A stretch of DNA of 64,000 bases from Flavobacteriaceae bacterium (GTDB lineage: Bacteria; Bacteroidota; Bacteroidia; Flavobacteriales; Flavobacteriaceae). Below, one piece after another: positions 1 through 8,296 of this stretch. The notes under the pieces were generated by a model, which saw only the letters and a list, made by a program, of their open reading frames with translations, made no database searches and had not been told where the DNA came from. Position numbers and translations under genes: made by a program. The stretch's first letter is position 1, and each line of letters begins with the position of its first letter. The stretch lies in assembly GCA_030148025.1 (NCBI GenBank), contig JASBUG010000006.1:97800-161799 (forward strand). Reading direction: 5' to 3'.

Positions 1-572
1 TTAGAGGTGGTAATTTCTTTTCTAATTCTACTTAGAGAATATTTAGTCACACCAAGGTAAGAAGCTATTACCTTTAACGGAACCTGTTGAATAATCTCAG
101 GGTGTGCTGTTAACAAATCTAGATATCGTTCTTGAGCAGTTCGTTTATGAAAAGACAACATATGCTTATGCAACTGTACATAATTCATCGTTAACAACAT
201 TCTACCCCATTCTCTAAATTCTGGAATATTATGAAAGCAATGCTGCATATTTTCATGATTAATACTCCACACTAAACAATCGGTAATCGTTTCATAATTT
301 TCTTCGCTAGGTTCCTGCTTAAAAAAAGAGAGAGAATCATTAAGAAAATCTGGTGCTGAAAAAAGTCTGGTAGTCACTTCATCACCATTTGTATCGTTGG
401 TATAACACCTAATGATGCCTTGATAAAGAAAGTATGATTTTTTGCTTGTTTTGCCTTCTTGAATTATTAACGATTGTTTATCAATCTTTTCTTTTACAAA
501 ATATGAAGCTATTTCATCAGCCTTTTCAACTGACATTGGTTTTAATTTCTGAAAATACTCTTGTAGTGTCAT
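1..572 (-). CDS. Crp/Fnr family transcriptional regulator (3' end outside window)
   Basis: Reading leftward from an ATG at 572, an open frame of 190 codons runs off the window edge without a stop. The N-terminal half looks like a cyclic-nucleotide-binding beta roll (SYFLYQGIIRCYTNDTNGDE, then VTTRLFSAPDF). The C-terminal end carries a winged-helix recognition segment (PLKVIASYLGVTKYSLSRIR). This is the usual layout of the roughly 190-residue Crp/Fnr proteins of Flavobacteria, so only a few residues are probably missing. It ends just upstream of chrA on the same strand, but the physiological signal cannot be read from the sequence. Confidence 0.85.
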   Translation of the reverse strand, partial: MTLQEYFQKLKPMSVEKADEIASYFVKEKIDKQSLIIQEGKTSKKSYFLYQGIIRCYTNDTNGDEVTTRLFSAPDFLNDSLSFFKQEPSEENYETITDCLVWSINHENMQHCFHNIPEFREWGRMLLTMNYVQLHKHMLSFHKRTAQERYLDLLTAHPEIIQQVPLKVIASYLGVTKYSLSRIRKEITTS

Positions 573-580
573 TGCTCTGG

Positions 581-1696
581 TTAGATTAGACTCAACAAAA
601 AACCACCTAAAGCGCCTCCTAAAACTATAAATGCACTATTGAGTTTTTTAAACACAAACACCGCAACTAAGCTAATAATGGCAATGGCAGTAGTACGCCA
701 ATCGGTAAGAGTGTTTTTTCCCATTTCAATACACACAGCTACAATTAAAGCCACAGCTGCTACATTTACAGCATCTAAAAATGCACCTATCACTTTCGAT
801 TTTCGCATTCTTGGAATAATGGGATTCAATATCAATACAAAAAGAAATGATGGTAAAAATATACCAAGCGTAGCTGCTATTGCTCCAGACACACCATCCA
901 TCTGCCAACCAATAAAGGTAGCTGTGGATAATACTGGTCCAGGTGTAAATTGTCCAACCGCCACAGCATCTATTAACTCCTGACGTGTTAACCATCCTTT
1001 GTCTACCAACTCGGTATTTAAAAAAGCAAACAATACATAACCACTACCGTATAAAATAGCACCTACTTTTAAAAAACTGAGAAATATTTTCATGCTCCCC
1101 ACTTTGGCCATCCCCAAAAGAAAAGGCGCAAAAGTGTTTAGGTTAGATTGTTTTCTTGAATAGTAAATAAGTAATCCTAAAAAACCACACCCAAAAAGAG
1201 CAATAAATTCATTAACACCTAACAAGCAAGCCACAATAGTAATGATTCCTAAAACTGCTAATTCTGTAGTTTTAATAGCTTTTTTTCCTAGTCGATAAGC
1301 CGCCATTAAAATAATAGCAATTACGGCTGGTTTAATACCATAAATAAATGGTTCAACATTGGGTAAGTGCCCATACATTTGATATAACCATGCAAATATT
1401 GATGTAATTACAACCGCTGGAAATATAAAACAGAAACCTGCTACAAACAATCCTTTCCAGCCACCGCGTTCATGACCACAATGCATGGTCATTTCGGTTG
1501 AATTAGGTCCGGGAATCAAATTGGTAGCTCCAATAAGATCTAGAAAATGCTCCTTGGTCATCCACTTACGCTTGTTCACCACCTCATCCTCCATCATGGC
1601 AATATGAGCTGCGGGACCACCAAAAGCGATGCAACCTAGTTTAAAAAATAATGAAGCTATTTCTTTGAGGTTTGATTTGTTTGAAACCGACATCAT
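581..1696 (-). CDS. chrA: Chromate transporter ChrA (CHR family)
   Basis: A polytopic inner-membrane protein of 371 residues, the normal size for a two-domain CHR transporter that exports chromate. The N-terminal half has the family signatures FKLGCIAFGGPAAHIAMM and LIGATNLIPGPNSTEM. The C-terminal half repeats the pattern with GAILYGSGYVLFAFL and AVGQFTPGPVLSTATFIGW, as expected from internal duplication. Two consecutive ATG codons (1696 and 1693) could each be the start. It sits 8 bp before the Crp/Fnr gene on the same strand, so the two may be co-transcribed. Substrate is inferred from family only; some CHR members have other or unknown substrates. Confidence 0.9.
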   Translation of the reverse strand: MMSVSNKSNLKEIASLFFKLGCIAFGGPAAHIAMMEDEVVNKRKWMTKEHFLDLIGATNLIPGPNSTEMTMHCGHERGGWKGLFVAGFCFIFPAVVITSIFAWLYQMYGHLPNVEPFIYGIKPAVIAIILMAAYRLGKKAIKTTELAVLGIITIVACLLGVNEFIALFGCGFLGLLIYYSRKQSNLNTFAPFLLGMAKVGSMKIFLSFLKVGAILYGSGYVLFAFLNTELVDKGWLTRQELIDAVAVGQFTPGPVLSTATFIGWQMDGVSGAIAATLGIFLPSFLFVLILNPIIPRMRKSKVIGAFLDAVNVAAVALIVAVCIEMGKNTLTDWRTTAIAIISLVAVFVFKKLNSAFIVLGGALGGFLLSLI

Positions 1697-1771
1697 TAAA
1701 GTATTTTAAAATAAAAATTAGCACAGCCCAAAGTAAGCAAATAACTAACAAACCGACCCACAAATAATATT

Positions 1772-1779
1772 TATATTTG
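1772..1779 (+). promoter_or_regulatory. -7 promoter box of the glycosyltransferase gene
   Basis: TATATTTG fits the bacteroidete -7 consensus TAnnTTTG and ends 4 bp before the ATG at 1784. Transcription would start almost at the start codon. No convincing TTTG -33 box is present, so this is a partial match. Confidence 0.4.
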
Positions 1780-1783
1780 GCTC

Positions 1784-3280
1784 ATGCCTATAAACGCAGT
1801 TTTTCTTAAAACATATAAAACACACTTTTTATTAGCCTTAACTAGCGTACTATTCTATTGGGCATTTGCGTATAACCTTGAACGTACTGATTACATTAAA
1901 TTAATTGGGCTGTATGGTGGCTTGTTCTTTTTGTTTTATAAGCTAATACAACTAACCAAACATAACATTAAACTGCTCACTTGGTTTGCATTTGGATTCA
2001 GAGCTGTATTTATTCTCGCTATCCCTAACCTATCTCAAGACTTTTACCGTTTTATATGGGATGGCCGTATGATACTGGAAGGGTTCAATCCGTACTTATA
2101 CACTGTAGCCTCATTTATTGAAAATGGAGATTTCCCTGTAGCGCAAGCTCAAGAACTATATAATGGCATGGGTAACTTAAATGCGAGTCATTTTACTAAT
2201 TATCCACCTATTAATCAGCTATGTTTTATAATTGCTGGCCTATTTGCAGGGAAAAGCATTTTAGGTTCGGTAATGGTCATGCGTTTACTCATTATAGCTG
2301 CGGATTTTGGAATTCTCTATTTTGGAAAACGTCTTCTAGAAAAACTCAATAAACCTGCACATCTTATTTTTTGGTACATTTTAAATCCGTTTATAATTAT
2401 TGAACTTACTGGCAACTTACATTTTGAAGGCGTGATGTTGTTCTTTTTAATATGGAGTTTGTATTTATTGTATTCTGGAAAGTGGCAATGGGCAGCTGTG
2501 GTATTTGCTCTGTCTATTTCTGTGAAGTTGATTCCGCTTATCTTTTTACCATTGTTTTATCAGTGGTTTATGAAGAAAAAATCTAATCCTGAGATTCTGA
2601 ATCAAGTTCAGAATGACAATAAAAATGTCATTTCGAACGGAAGTGAGAAATCTCATGGGATTATTACGTCGCAAGCTCCTCATAATGACAACGATTCTTC
2701 GACTACGCTCAGAATGACAAAACTAACAGCGTTTTATAGTATTATTGGGGTTGTAACGCTACTCTTATTTTTACCTTTTTATTCTACTCAGTTTGTCACC
2801 AACTATGCTGAAACCGTAGGCTTATGGTTTCAGAATTTTGAATTTAACGCCAGTCTATATTACATCGCTAGAGAAATTGGATATACCTTTAGAGGTTATA
2901 ATGAAATAGCTATTATTGGAAAATACACTGCGGTTATTGTTTTTTTATTTGTTTTAGGAATCACTTTTTTCAGAAAAAACAAAAGCCTCATTGAACTAAT
3001 TACTGCTATGCTTATAGCATTATCGTTTTACTATTTCACAGCTACCACTGTACATCCATGGTATGTTGCTACACTATTGTTGCTTTCGGTTTTCACTAAG
3101 TATAAATTTCCTTTGGTTTGGAGTTTTGTTATTATACTTAGCTATTTATCGTATTTAAATTTGAACAGTGCTGACAAGTCGGAAAACCTATGGATCATTG
3201 GTCTAGAGTATATGATTGTTTATGGCGTATTAATTTGGGAATTATTCTTAAAAAAGGATAGAAAACCTGTTTCAACCTAA
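1784..3280 (+). CDS. Polytopic membrane glycosyltransferase (GT-C fold, GT87-like)
   Basis: 498 residues with about ten hydrophobic segments. The RFIWDGRMILEGFNPYLY segment after the second or third helix is typical of polyprenol-phosphate-sugar-dependent GT-C enzymes; the Asp of WDGR is the likely catalytic residue. It probably transfers a mannose-like sugar from a lipid carrier on the outer face of the inner membrane. The acceptor is unknown. Residues about 269-313 (EILNQVQNDNK through TLRMTK) do not belong to the family: they are encoded by a palindromic repeat that has entered in frame in a cytoplasmic loop after a KKK basic patch. The 3' end overlaps the convergent small gene by 4 bp. 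Confidence 0.8.
   Translation: MPINAVFLKTYKTHFLLALTSVLFYWAFAYNLERTDYIKLIGLYGGLFFLFYKLIQLTKHNIKLLTWFAFGFRAVFILAIPNLSQDFYRFIWDGRMILEGFNPYLYTVASFIENGDFPVAQAQELYNGMGNLNASHFTNYPPINQLCFIIAGLFAGKSILGSVMVMRLLIIAADFGILYFGKRLLEKLNKPAHLIFWYILNPFIIIELTGNLHFEGVMLFFLIWSLYLLYSGKWQWAAVVFALSISVKLIPLIFLPLFYQWFMKKKSNPEILNQVQNDNKNVISNGSEKSHGIITSQAPHNDNDSSTTLRMTKLTAFYSIIGVVTLLLFLPFYSTQFVTNYAETVGLWFQNFEFNASLYYIAREIGYTFRGYNEIAIIGKYTAVIVFLFVLGITFFRKNKSLIELITAMLIALSFYYFTATTVHPWYVATLLLLSVFTKYKFPLVWSFVIILSYLSYLNLNSADKSENLWIIGLEYMIVYGVLIWELFLKKDRKPVST
2587..2720. repeat. Dispersed palindromic repeat inserted in frame in a coding region
   Basis: The segment contains nested inverted repeats: TTCTGAA/TTCAGAA with a 5-nt loop (2595-2613) and AATGACA/TGTCATT (2612-2632). 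CAGAATGACAA is repeated near both ends (2610 and 2710). The phrases GTCATTTCGAACGGAAGTGAG and TTCTTCGACTACGCTCAGAATGAC are the wording of a repeat family that I recall from many flavobacterial genomes, where it also creates spurious protein segments. It keeps the reading frame and adds about 45 residues to the host protein. Confidence 0.75.
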
Positions 3281-3555
3281 GTATCTAAAAACTCTTCCGA
3301 AGACACTGGTACTTCTTCAATGGTATCTACAACGTCCTCTTCAGTAAACTCTTCAATGGCTTCGGTTAATCTATATCCTACCTTTACTAAATAAATAGTA
3401 TCATTAGTTCTAATTTCCAAAGCTTCAATCGTTTCATTCTTATGATTTTTAAAGGCAATAACATCATCATCACCATAACCATCAGGAAATTTTTCTATTA
3501 AAGACCTTAGAATAACTGGGTTAAGTTTTTTATAATCTACTATGAGGCGTTTCAT
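3277..3555 (-). CDS. Conserved small acidic hypothetical protein
   Basis: A 92-residue protein from the ATG at 3555 (MKRLIVDYKKLNPVILRSL). An upstream in-frame ATG at 3600 would add 15 cysteine-rich residues that look like translated intergenic DNA, so the inner start is preferred. The body reads as a small alpha/beta domain: a DGYGDDDVIAFKNHKNET stretch, then a strand-rich part, then a very acidic tail (EEFTEEDVVDTIEEVPVSSE). No catalytic motif or membrane segment is seen. Its stop overlaps the stop of the convergent glycosyltransferase by 4 bp. I do not recognise a function; small proteins of this type are common in Flavobacteriaceae. Confidence 0.7.
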   Translation of the reverse strand: MKRLIVDYKKLNPVILRSLIEKFPDGYGDDDVIAFKNHKNETIEALEIRTNDTIYLVKVGYRLTEAIEEFTEEDVVDTIEEVPVSSEEFLDT

Positions 3556-3719
3556 TGTGTAATTATTACATCCACAAATGAAGCATACAAATCTGTACAA
3601 AAGGTTCTTTAAATATTAAATTACCGTTAAAAACAAGATTTCTTCGACTAGACTACTATTGGTGTAAGAATTTAATTATTTTCGTGCTAAATCAATTCAA
3701 ACTATAATAATCAACTTAA

Positions 3720-4550
3720 ATGAAAACAAAACTACTTTTCCCTAACTTATTATTTGCTCTAATCATCACAAGTTTATCAGGCAATGCCCAAGTGTCAAAA
3801 TCTAATACTACTAATGTTACTGTAAATGGTAATACTGCCACTCATGTAATTAATTTTTCGTCAGGAGATATGAGTGACTGCAATTTTGTACATGACCTAA
3901 ATGTTAGCTTAGACTGGACTGGAGGTGCTTTTCAAGTTGTTGAAGAAATAGCTGTTAGTATTCAAAGCCCTGAAGGTACAATTGTTCATCTTGTATATGA
4001 TGTTCAAGGGGTATTAAATGGAGACAATACTCAATTTGCTACTTATGATGCTGGTGGTTTTGCTACTTGGTCTACTGTAACAACTATTTTTGACGATGAA
4101 GGAAGCACTATTCCAAGTAATGTAGTTCCTGCTAATGGAAATTTTATTCCTGAAGAAGCCTTAAGTGCCTTTGATGGTGAAAACCCTGTTGGCAATTGGA
4201 CAATTACTTTTTCTGACGCGGTAGATAATGGATTTGGAGATGATTATACCGTAACCTCTTCAACCATAGAAATTGCTTGTCCTCCACTATCTAATGAGAG
4301 AAATGAGTTTAAAAATGAAACTACATTAGTTTCTAACTTAAACTCAGATAACATAGAGATCTTATTTAACAAAAATTATAACACTATTAATTTAGAAGTA
4401 TATAATATGTCTGGACAAAAAATACTTACCAATAACTATATTAATTCTAACAAGATATCATTTAATTTAAATGCTCCAACCGGTGTTTACTTTGTTAAAG
4501 TCACTAATGAACTAGGGACTTCTAAAGTATTTAAAACCTTAAGAAAATAA
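3720..4550 (+). CDS. Secreted P-domain protein with T9SS type A sorting domain
   Basis: 276 residues. An N-terminal signal peptide ends near SLSGNAQ. Residues about 35-185 look like a proprotein convertase P domain: paired beta segments, a conserved NPVGNWTITFSDAVDNGFGD motif and a late cysteine. The last 75 residues are a type IX secretion C-terminal domain (NLEVYNMSGQKIL, then LNAPTGVYFVKV and a basic end). The protein is expected to cross the outer membrane by T9SS and be anchored or released. No protease domain is attached, so it is a free-standing P domain, perhaps a binding module. A strong bidirectional terminator follows. Confidence 0.85.
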   Translation: MKTKLLFPNLLFALIITSLSGNAQVSKSNTTNVTVNGNTATHVINFSSGDMSDCNFVHDLNVSLDWTGGAFQVVEEIAVSIQSPEGTIVHLVYDVQGVLNGDNTQFATYDAGGFATWSTVTTIFDDEGSTIPSNVVPANGNFIPEEALSAFDGENPVGNWTITFSDAVDNGFGDDYTVTSSTIEIACPPLSNERNEFKNETTLVSNLNSDNIEILFNKNYNTINLEVYNMSGQKILTNNYINSNKISFNLNAPTGVYFVKVTNELGTSKVFKTLRK

Positions 4551-4567
4551 AGAGCCATTATATAAAT

Positions 4568-4599
4568 AAAAAAGCCTTAGATAATACTAAGGCTTTTTT
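4568..4599. terminator. Bidirectional rho-independent terminator
   Basis: AAAAAAGCCTTAG and CTAAGGCTTTTTT form a 13-bp stem around a 6-nt loop (ATAATA), with A and T runs on either side. It lies between the convergent T9SS protein gene and the pseudouridine synthase-like gene and can serve both. Confidence 0.9.
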
Positions 4600-4619
4600 A
4601 TTTATAATACTTTATTTAA

Positions 4620-5456
4620 TTACAACATCTTAAGATTGTTTACTTCTTGTTCTGTTAAGTGTTTCCAGTGACCACGAGGTATATCCTTTTTGGTAAGCTC
4701 ACCAATCATCACACAATCTAGTTTAATAATGTCGTATTTGAAATGTTCAAAAATGGTTCTAATAATTGTGTTTCCTGTATTTTTGATCTTCAATCCTACT
4801 TCTTTTTTAGGAGAACCGTCAATATAACTTATATCTTCAACAGAAATTTCCTTTCCTGCTATTTTGAAACCTTCTCTAATTTGCTTTAAATCTTCAAACT
4901 TTAAATTCTTGTCTAATTCTACATGAAACAAACGTGCAACACCTGTTTTAGAATTGGTGAATTTTGTATGGATCTTTTCGTCGTTAGTAAACAACAACAA
5001 TCCCATAGAATTTCTTCCTAAGCGTCCTATAGGTCTAATTCTTGAAGCTGTAGCATTTGCTACCAAATCCATTACAGTTCGCCCTTTACCTTCGCTAGTA
5101 GTCGTTGCAAAACCTTTAGGTTTGTTCAATAACACATAGGCTTTTCTTTCAGGAGAAATTCGTGCGCCATCATATCTTACCTCATCATCTAGCTTTACTT
5201 TGTACCCCATTTCGGTAACCACCTTTCCATTTACAGTTACTAGACCAATAGCTATTTGCTGGTCAGCTTCACGACGCGAACACATACCAGAATTGGCGAT
5301 ATATTTATTTAACCGAATCTCATCTGGATTCGATTTTTGCTGTAGTGTTTTCTTTTTTGCAGGAGTATGTTTCTTTGCATAGCTTCGTCCACGATTATTA
5401 TCGCGTCCTTTACCTGAAGCTTTTCCTTTGCTCTTATTTTCTCTTGGGTTACTCAT
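4620..5456 (-). CDS. RsuA/RluB-family pseudouridine synthase, catalytic Asp replaced by Gly
   Basis: 278 residues: a basic, low-complexity N-terminus (1-45), an S4 RNA-binding domain (about 47-95, RLNKYIANSGMCSRREADQ) and an RsuA/RluB/E/F-type catalytic domain. The family converts uridine to pseudouridine in rRNA using the Asp of the GRLD motif. Here the motif reads GRLGRNSMGLLLFTND (residues 144-159), with a GGA glycine codon at 5016-5018 where Asp is expected. The rest of the domain, including NKPKGF and the KLYHV-like RLFHVELDK, is intact, so the protein may bind rRNA without catalysis, or may be a lineage-specific paralogue. It heads a leftward gene group but is separated by 38 bp from the nitrilase. 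Confidence 0.85.
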   Translation of the reverse strand: MSNPRENKSKGKASGKGRDNNRGRSYAKKHTPAKKKTLQQKSNPDEIRLNKYIANSGMCSRREADQQIAIGLVTVNGKVVTEMGYKVKLDDEVRYDGARISPERKAYVLLNKPKGFATTTSEGKGRTVMDLVANATASRIRPIGRLGRNSMGLLLFTNDEKIHTKFTNSKTGVARLFHVELDKNLKFEDLKQIREGFKIAGKEISVEDISYIDGSPKKEVGLKIKNTGNTIIRTIFEHFKYDIIKLDCVMIGELTKKDIPRGHWKHLTEQEVNNLKML

Positions 5457-5494
5457 TGCTTAAAATTTTTGCAAAGGTAATACAATAGTTAACA

Positions 5495-6445
5495 TTAACT
5501 ATTATAATCTACAGTAGATTGCCTTTCTCTATTGACAGTGAGCTTAGTAACGTCTGGACGCGAGTAATGACCAACAGGATCGAAGTTTTGACGTTCTTCA
5601 AATACACGATTAAAATCTATGGTTTGAATAATTAATCCGTCTTTATGTAAAACAGGTTCAACAATCCATTCACCATCTGGACCAGCAATACAACTTCCAC
5701 CATTTGCTAGAGTTTCAGGTGCTTTTTCCAATATCTGTTCTAAATGAGGTGTGTCTTTTGGAAAATCGGCTCTACTCATTAATGATGATACAGATACTAC
5801 AAATGATCTGGATTCTCTAGCAATAAAACGCGTAATATCTTTGGTATTATGGTCACTCCCAGGCCAAACCGCAATATGCAAATTCTCACCTAGTCCATAA
5901 AGTGCTGTTCTAGGTAATGGCATCCAATTTTCCCAACAATTCAAACCACCAACAGTAAATTGTTTAAGCGAATGTACACGTAATCCATTTCCATCTCCTA
6001 GCGACCAAGTTAAGCGTTCGTCATAAGTTGGTTGTAATTTACGGTGTACTGATTGAATAGCACCTTCTTGATCAATATAGACTAAAGATGCATAAATTGA
6101 ATGTCCGCCTCTATTTTGAGCACGTTCCATAATACCTAAATAAATAGCTATTTTATGTTCTTTAGCCAGTTTACAAATACTGTCTAACTCTCCAGTTTCA
6201 ATCATTATCGAATTACGCACATAATGCGCATGTAATTCTTTATTCACCTTTTTATCCCATTCTGCTCCACCAGTTAAGGCCAACCAAAATGGATATCCAG
6301 GAAGCAATGCTTCTCCAAACACAATAAGTTCACACTCCTTTTTTCCAGCATCAATTATCGCATTTTCAATTTTTGCAATTGTTTCTTTCTTATTTAACCA
6401 AACTGGTGCAATTTGCGCCATGGCAATTTTTAAGGTGTTATCCAT
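5495..6445 (-). CDS. Nitrilase (carbon-nitrogen hydrolase family)
   Basis: 316 residues with the complete nitrilase triad: Glu45 in FGEALLPGYPFW, Lys136 in HRKLQPTYDERLTW and Cys170 in GGLNCWENWMPLPR. The CWENWMP wording is that of true nitrilases (nitrile to acid plus ammonia) rather than amidases or ureidopropionases. The enzyme should be cytoplasmic and oligomeric. Its start overlaps the stop of the upstream prenyltransferase gene by 8 bp, so the two are translationally coupled. The reason for a nitrilase beside isoprenoid genes is not evident; co-transcription does not prove a shared pathway. Confidence 0.9.
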   Translation of the reverse strand: MDNTLKIAMAQIAPVWLNKKETIAKIENAIIDAGKKECELIVFGEALLPGYPFWLALTGGAEWDKKVNKELHAHYVRNSIMIETGELDSICKLAKEHKIAIYLGIMERAQNRGGHSIYASLVYIDQEGAIQSVHRKLQPTYDERLTWSLGDGNGLRVHSLKQFTVGGLNCWENWMPLPRTALYGLGENLHIAVWPGSDHNTKDITRFIARESRSFVVSVSSLMSRADFPKDTPHLEQILEKAPETLANGGSCIAGPDGEWIVEPVLHKDGLIIQTIDFNRVFEERQNFDPVGHYSRPDVTKLTVNRERQSTVDYNS

Positions 6446-7349
6446 TATAAATGTGTTTTAAAACCAGATCTATATCAATTAATACTATACTAAAGACGCC
6501 TAAAACTATAATTACTTTCAAAATATTATGAAGTAATAAATAGTGAGGTTTCGAATTAGATTTCCACAATAAAAGTAAGAGTAAAAATAGCAATCCCATA
6601 CATAAGTAAAAGAAATATTTCATCTCACCCACATTGTATCTATAAATCAATAAATAAGACGGAAGCAGAGTTAATACTGCCAATATAGTAAGCATTCCCT
6701 TTGAATATTTTTCACCATATACAATAGGGATCGTTTTATAATTGAGTGCTATATCACCTTTAATATTTTCTAGATCTTTTATGAGTTCACGCATAGAAAT
6801 GATCAAGAACAAAAACATGGCATGCACAAAAATGACTGTTTCAAAATTCTTATAATAAATAAATACTGCAAAGAATGGTGTAATGGTAAGTATGGCTGAA
6901 GTTAAATTACCTATTACAGGCATTTTTTTGAGCTTATGTGAGTAGAACCAAATACCAAATATGTATAATGAAAAGAAAACAACGGCTCTAAATGACACAT
7001 AGCTAGCCATGATAACCGCCACAAAATTAAGCACAAAATAAAACACAAGTTTTGTGTTCTGGCTCACCAAACGGTCTAACATAGACTTTTGAGGGCGATT
7101 GATAAGATCTTTTTCTGAGTCGTAAAAGTTGTTAATGATATATCCTCCAGCTATAGTTGCTGCTGATGCTAATACCAGCATTAGTAAATTAAGATCTAAT
7201 ACAACGTCTCGAACGGGTTTATCATGTGCTAGAATGTAAACAGATGACAAGTATTGCGCAATAATTACAATAAGTACATTATAACCTCTAACCACAGAAA
7301 ACATACTGAAAAACTTCAGTAAAATATGTTTTTGTCGTCGAGAAAGCAT
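6438..7349 (-). CDS. UbiA-family prenyltransferase (geranylgeranylglycerol-phosphate synthase-like)
   Basis: 303 residues with eight to nine transmembrane helices. The first Asp-rich motif is NNFYDSEKDLINRPQ (around residues 73-87) and the second is RELIKDLENIKGD, as in UbiA enzymes that attach a polyprenyl chain to an acceptor. In Flavobacteria this gene next to mevalonate kinase is usually annotated as a geranylgeranylglycerol-phosphate geranylgeranyltransferase; a role in making an isoprenoid lipid or quinone is possible. It starts 11 bp after mevalonate kinase and overlaps the nitrilase, so it belongs to the same leftward operon. Confidence 0.8.
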   Translation of the reverse strand: MLSRRQKHILLKFFSMFSVVRGYNVLIVIIAQYLSSVYILAHDKPVRDVVLDLNLLMLVLASAATIAGGYIINNFYDSEKDLINRPQKSMLDRLVSQNTKLVFYFVLNFVAVIMASYVSFRAVVFFSLYIFGIWFYSHKLKKMPVIGNLTSAILTITPFFAVFIYYKNFETVIFVHAMFLFLIISMRELIKDLENIKGDIALNYKTIPIVYGEKYSKGMLTILAVLTLLPSYLLIYRYNVGEMKYFFYLCMGLLFLLLLLLWKSNSKPHYLLLHNILKVIIVLGVFSIVLIDIDLVLKHIYNG

Positions 7350-7360
7350 AAAGAGAAATC

Positions 7361-8290
7361 TTAGAAGTTATATACCACCTCTAATTTATAATCTTTTAAG
7401 GACATTTTTGCACGATCAATATCTTCGGTAAATCCAAGGATATAACCTCCGCCACCAGAACCACATAATTTTAAATAGTACTCGTTGGTTTCAATTCCCT
7501 TTTTCCAAAGCTCATGAAATTGTTTTGGAATCATTGGTTTGAAGTGATTCAATACAACTTTTGACAATTGCTTGGTATTTCTAAACAGTGATTTGATATC
7601 GCCTTTTAGGAAATCTTCAACACAAGCATCGGTATGTTTGATAAATTGATCTTTCAGCATTTTACGGAAACCTTCTTGTTTCATGTTTTCCATAAAAATA
7701 CCAACCATTGGTGCTGTTTCACCAATAATTCCACTATCTAATAAGAACACAGCGCCTTTTCCTTCACTCTTTTGAGAAGGAATGCCAGTAGCTTCAATAT
7801 TGTCTTTAGAATTGATAAGTATTGGAATACTTAAATAGCTATTTAATGGATCTAAACCTGAAGATTTCCCATGGAAAAAAGATTCCATAACCGAGAAAAT
7901 CTCTTTTAACTTTAAAAGTTTTTCCCTTGTTAAGTTTTCTAAAACCGTAATTCTGTTTTGTGCATACTTATCGTAAATAGCAGCTACTAAAGCACCACTA
8001 CTACCAACGCCATAACCTTGAGGTATGGATGAATCAAAATACATTCCAGAGGCAACATCTGCTTGTAGTTTTTCACTATCAAACGCAACTAAGTCTGAGT
8101 TTATAGTTTGCAAATAATCTGCAAAGCCTTTCAGATTTTCATTAGATGCCAAAGCTTCATCAGAGGGATTTTCATCCATCTTCAACGCACCATTATAAAA
8201 ATTATAAGGAATCGATAACCCTTTAGAGTCTTTGATAATACCGTACTCTCCAAAGAGCAATATTTTTGAGTAAAAAAGTGGGCCTTTCAT
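7361..8290 (-). CDS. Mevalonate kinase (GHMP kinase family)
   Basis: 309 residues. It opens with FYSKILLFGEYGIIKDSKGLS, the usual GHMP N-terminus, and has the ATP-binding loop QGYGVGSSGALVA (residues 91-103) and a C-terminal CGSGGGGYILGF glycine-rich motif. It phosphorylates mevalonate in the classical mevalonate pathway, which Flavobacteriaceae use for isopentenyl diphosphate. It lies 6 bp after diphosphomevalonate decarboxylase, which catalyses a later step. Phosphomevalonate kinase is not in the window. Family assignment is firm; substrate rests partly on this context. Confidence 0.85.
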   Translation of the reverse strand: MKGPLFYSKILLFGEYGIIKDSKGLSIPYNFYNGALKMDENPSDEALASNENLKGFADYLQTINSDLVAFDSEKLQADVASGMYFDSSIPQGYGVGSSGALVAAIYDKYAQNRITVLENLTREKLLKLKEIFSVMESFFHGKSSGLDPLNSYLSIPILINSKDNIEATGIPSQKSEGKGAVFLLDSGIIGETAPMVGIFMENMKQEGFRKMLKDQFIKHTDACVEDFLKGDIKSLFRNTKQLSKVVLNHFKPMIPKQFHELWKKGIETNEYYLKLCGSGGGGYILGFTEDIDRAKMSLKDYKLEVVYNF

Positions 8291-8296
8291 ATAAAT

